Source of the DNA: Clostridiales bacterium
Lineage (GTDB): Bacteria > Bacillota > Clostridia > Caldicoprobacterales > DTU083
Reading direction: 5' to 3'
DNA: 7,288 nucleotides
NCBI GenBank assembly: GCA_012512335.1
Contig: JAAZEK010000256.1
Location: 1 to 7,288 of the forward strand
Part shown: piece by piece, positions 5,629 through 7,288 of the stretch
Numbering within the stretch: position 1 is the first letter of the stretch
Layout of the letters: the number at the start of each line of letters is the position of its first letter
Position numbers and translations under genes: made by a program
Notes under the pieces: generated by a model
The model's database searches: none
What the model was told of the DNA's origin: nothing
The model's input: the letters and a program-made list of their open reading frames with translations, nothing else

Positions 5629-6701
5629 AACCTTTAAAAATTGCTATGATGTCTATGACTCATGGTCATACAAGAAAATATTATCAAGTGTTAAGGGAAA
5701 ATCCTCAGTTGGATTGGGTTGCAGTAGCAACTGCCAATGATGAAGTTAAGGAAGTTTTTCTTAATAGTGTAGATGGCATACCATGTTATGATAGTGAAAC
5801 CGAAATGCTCGATGCTCATCCTGAGATTGAGGCTGTTGTTCTGGCAAGTGAAAATAGCGATCATCTGCGACAAATGAAATTATGTGCAGAGCGAGGCATC
5901 CATATTTTATCAATGAAAATTCCAACATTTGATATGGATGAATACGATGAAATGATAGATATTGTCGAAAAATCTGGTGTAGTATGTCAAATTGAGCTAG
6001 AGCTGCATTATAATCCTGTAGTTAGAAGGTTAAAGGAACTAAATGATTCCAACAAAATTGGAAATATCCTATCGTTTCAGGCAACCAATATAACCCTTTC
6101 GCCAGTCTGGGCTTTTCCATGGCAAGGAGTTCCTGAGTTAAGCTATGGTAAAAGAACACTTCTTAAGGAAGGAGATCACCGATATCGCGGCGGCGCATTG
6201 TGCGACCATCCTCATATCTTTGACTTAATACGTGAAATAACAGATAGTGAGTTCGATAGTATTTATGCAAGTGTTGCTCCTAATATCAGGCCTGATATTG
6301 AGGTAGAGGATATGCTTAGTGTAGTTGGAAAGATGAAAAATGGAACCATATTTTCCTTGGATCCATCCTGGTCAAGAATGGAAGAGCGGCTCAAGGTTCC
6401 AGGTCCTGGCTGGGAAGTAGCTCCCAAGCGTATGGAAGTAAATATCACTATTAATGGTGAAAAAGGTGTGATTATGACCGATTGTTTCGGTCCAAATGTG
6501 TACCATAATGGTGCTCCTAAAGATAGATATACCGTAAGATATACGTATTTTGATGAATGGATAGGATTGATAGATGAGTTTATCGACTGCATAAGGAACA
6601 AGAAAACTCCAAAAATCAACTTACAGTGGCATAAGAAAACTATAGAGGCAATGAATGCATGTTATGAGAGCATTCAGACTGGGAATCCTGTAAGTCTATA
6701 G
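5625..6701 (+). CDS. Gfo/Idh/MocA family oxidoreductase
   Basis: A 358-residue protein of normal family length, predicted to oxidise or reduce a sugar, inositol or related polyol with NAD(P). The N-terminal domain starts KIAMMSMTHGH (5-15), where the usual GxGxxG loop has lost its glycines and is MSMTHGH instead. VVLASENSDH (71-80) fits the 'v.iatpn..H' strand that ends with a conserved His. The 'EKP' catalytic lysine motif is present as MKIP (Lys98). The C-terminal domain has RGGALCDHPHIFDLIREI (188-205), where Asp194 and His197 fit the D-x-x-x-H substrate-binding pattern in shortened form. Upstream GGGAGG (5608-5613) and the ATGA overlap with the preceding gene support the start and coupling. 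The atypical loop suggests altered cofactor binding or a tightly held cofactor. Which sugar it uses cannot be told from the sequence. Confidence 0.82.
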   Translation: MKPLKIAMMSMTHGHTRKYYQVLRENPQLDWVAVATANDEVKEVFLNSVDGIPCYDSETEMLDAHPEIEAVVLASENSDHLRQMKLCAERGIHILSMKIPTFDMDEYDEMIDIVEKSGVVCQIELELHYNPVVRRLKELNDSNKIGNILSFQATNITLSPVWAFPWQGVPELSYGKRTLLKEGDHRYRGGALCDHPHIFDLIREITDSEFDSIYASVAPNIRPDIEVEDMLSVVGKMKNGTIFSLDPSWSRMEERLKVPGPGWEVAPKRMEVNITINGEKGVIMTDCFGPNVYHNGAPKDRYTVRYTYFDEWIGLIDEFIDCIRNKKTPKINLQWHKKTIEAMNACYESIQTGNPVSL

Positions 6702-6788
6702 TGTTGTTAATGTTCACAGCTAGCCAAATAAAATAAAAAATATTCCAGTCGCTGTTGCCATCTCGAATCAAACTAAAGCTCATCTCAG

Positions 6789-6835
6789 CTAAGGTTGATA
6801 ATCGTTCTTGCAAAGGCTTCTTCCATATGATTTAT
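6789..6835 (-). repeat. Third copy of the 36-bp repeat, inverted
   Basis: Read on the minus strand, 6835 to 6800 matches the 36-bp unit at 33 of 36 positions with unit 2 and 32 of 36 with unit 1. Similarity to the DNA after unit 2 continues for 11 more bases to a shared TTAG, giving 42 of 47 in all. It lies about 4.3 kb from the tandem pair and in the opposite orientation. Confidence 0.88.
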
Positions 6836-6867
6836 TATTTTGGTGTGAGCAGTAACATAGTGTTTGT

Positions 6868-6945
6868 ATGACGAAGGAGGAAGACATAAGAATAAATTCA
6901 CGAAAAAGACAACATCGAAAAAGAGTAACGAAACGAAAGGAGTAA
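6868..6945 (+). CDS. Possible 25-residue very basic peptide ahead of the glycosidase gene
   Basis: An ATG frame beginning MTKEEDIRINSRKRQHRKRV and ending in TKRKE stops six bases before the start of the next gene, with its last codons forming that gene's AAAGGAG site. About half of its residues are basic. It has no Shine-Dalgarno sequence of its own, so it is uncertain. It could be a coupled leader or simply purine-rich leader RNA. Confidence 0.15.
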   Translation: MTKEEDIRINSRKRQHRKRVTKRKE

Positions 6946-6951
6946 CAAACA

Positions 6952-7288
6952 ATGACTATATTTCCAGTCCCATATAAGACAGTTGAATCCACAGGGAAAT
7001 TTAATTTTGGTCCAGGTGTAAATGCATTAATAAGTGATTCATTCAAAAATGAAGAGGCTTTAGAGCTACTAGGCGAGCTATGGACAAACTTTACTCTTGG
7101 GGTAGGGAAGCTAAATATAACAAAGTCAGCCCAGTTGAATGAGAACCAGTTTCTGATTGTCAACAAAGATAGTGCGGTGGATTTTGCACCACTTGAGGAT
7201 GGATTCGATTACAATCTACAGGTAACTGAAGATCGCATAATGATAGAAGGGGTTGATGTTAAAGGCTTGATTCATGGCTTCTCAACAC
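6952..7288 (+). CDS. N-terminal part of a GH20-like (beta-N-acetylhexosaminidase-type) glycosidase, partial
   Basis: The first 112 residues of a gene cut by the window edge. There is no signal peptide, so the product should be cytoplasmic. The visible part fits the small alpha/beta domain that precedes the catalytic barrel in GH20 and some related glycosidases: it begins FPVPYKTVESTGKF, has a helix around residues 27-45, and then YNLQVTEDRIMIEGVDVKGL followed by IHGFST, which matches the family pattern 'Y.L.v..d.i.I.a.d..GlfyGlqTL'. The catalytic domain is outside the window, so the enzyme class is provisional; GH67, GH84 and GH115 proteins carry a comparable domain. The start is supported by AAAGGAG (6936-6942) nine bases upstream. 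It follows the sugar oxidoreductase genes and likely belongs to the same pathway. Confidence 0.6.
   Translation, partial: MTIFPVPYKTVESTGKFNFGPGVNALISDSFKNEEALELLGELWTNFTLGVGKLNITKSAQLNENQFLIVNKDSAVDFAPLEDGFDYNLQVTEDRIMIEGVDVKGLIHGFST

Larger units (their letters stand above)
6702..6951. other. Intergenic region with inverted repeat copy and orphan ribosome site
   Basis: This 250-nt gap has no clear terminator after the oxidoreductase gene, so the following gene may be partly co-transcribed. It holds the inverted repeat copy (6789-6835), a strong AAGGAGG at 6874-6880 with no usable start codon at the right distance, and a 25-codon basic frame. A candidate promoter TTGCAA (6808-6813) with TTTATT (6831-6836) is weak and overlaps the repeat. 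Confidence 0.4.

Noticed and set aside
6263..6619. 118-codon minus-strand frame
   Set aside because: Antisense to the well-supported Gfo/Idh/MocA gene; no family features or ribosome site.
2405..6835. Insertion sequence or composite transposon bounded by the inverted repeats
   Set aside because: No transposase or recombinase gene and no target-site duplication is visible; the repeats are short and imperfect.
6789..7166. 125-codon minus-strand frame ending in KSYGRSLCKNDY
   Set aside because: It runs antisense through the start of the GH20-like gene, lacks a ribosome site, and its tail is only the minus-strand reading of the 36-bp repeat.

Overview
The window is AT-rich DNA with strong AGGAGG-type ribosome binding sites, a TTG start, U-tracted hairpin terminators and a cysteine-rich iron-sulfur flavoprotein. 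Together these suggest an anaerobic low-GC Bacillota, most likely a Clostridia/Lachnospiraceae-type organism. This placement is an inference from composition and gene families, not from a marker gene.

Region 1 (1-2351) is the end of a left-hand operon. It holds the last codons of an unseen gene, coupled by an ATGA overlap to a DUF1295 (steroid 5-alpha-reductase/ICMT-like) membrane enzyme. Next come a seven-segment membrane protein of unknown function and, overlapping its end by 32 nt, a soluble protein whose C-terminal half looks to me like the ferredoxin-dependent bilin reductase / red chlorophyll catabolite reductase superfamily. A perfect 12-bp-stem terminator closes the unit. A membrane reductase-like protein beside a bilin-reductase-like protein is the most unusual functional combination here.

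Region 2 (2352-3452) begins with a gene-free stretch carrying two tandem copies of a 36-bp repeat. It is followed by a flavodoxin-fold iron-sulfur flavoprotein with a CX2CX2CX5C motif and a TTG start. A second terminator closes it, and its stem is almost the same as the first.

Region 3 (3453-7288) is a carbohydrate-type operon with a good SigA promoter (TTGACA-16-TATGAT) and a leader of about 100 nt with a possible 13-codon peptide. Its genes are a TIM-barrel glycosidase-like protein, a stand-alone protein resembling only the C-terminal domain of Gfo/Idh/MocA oxidoreductases, and a full-length Gfo/Idh/MocA oxidoreductase with an atypical nucleotide-binding loop, joined to the previous gene by ATGA. 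After a 250-nt gap containing an inverted third copy of the 36-bp repeat, the 5' part of a gene begins that resembles the N-terminal domain of GH20-type glycosidases; it is cut by the window edge. The likely theme is uptake-independent processing of a glycoside by hydrolysis and redox steps, but no substrate can be read from the sequence.

The points most worth following are the bilin-reductase-like gene in its membrane-enzyme operon, the split oxidoreductase pair, and the 36-47 bp repeat family that brackets regions 2 and 3 in inverted orientation.
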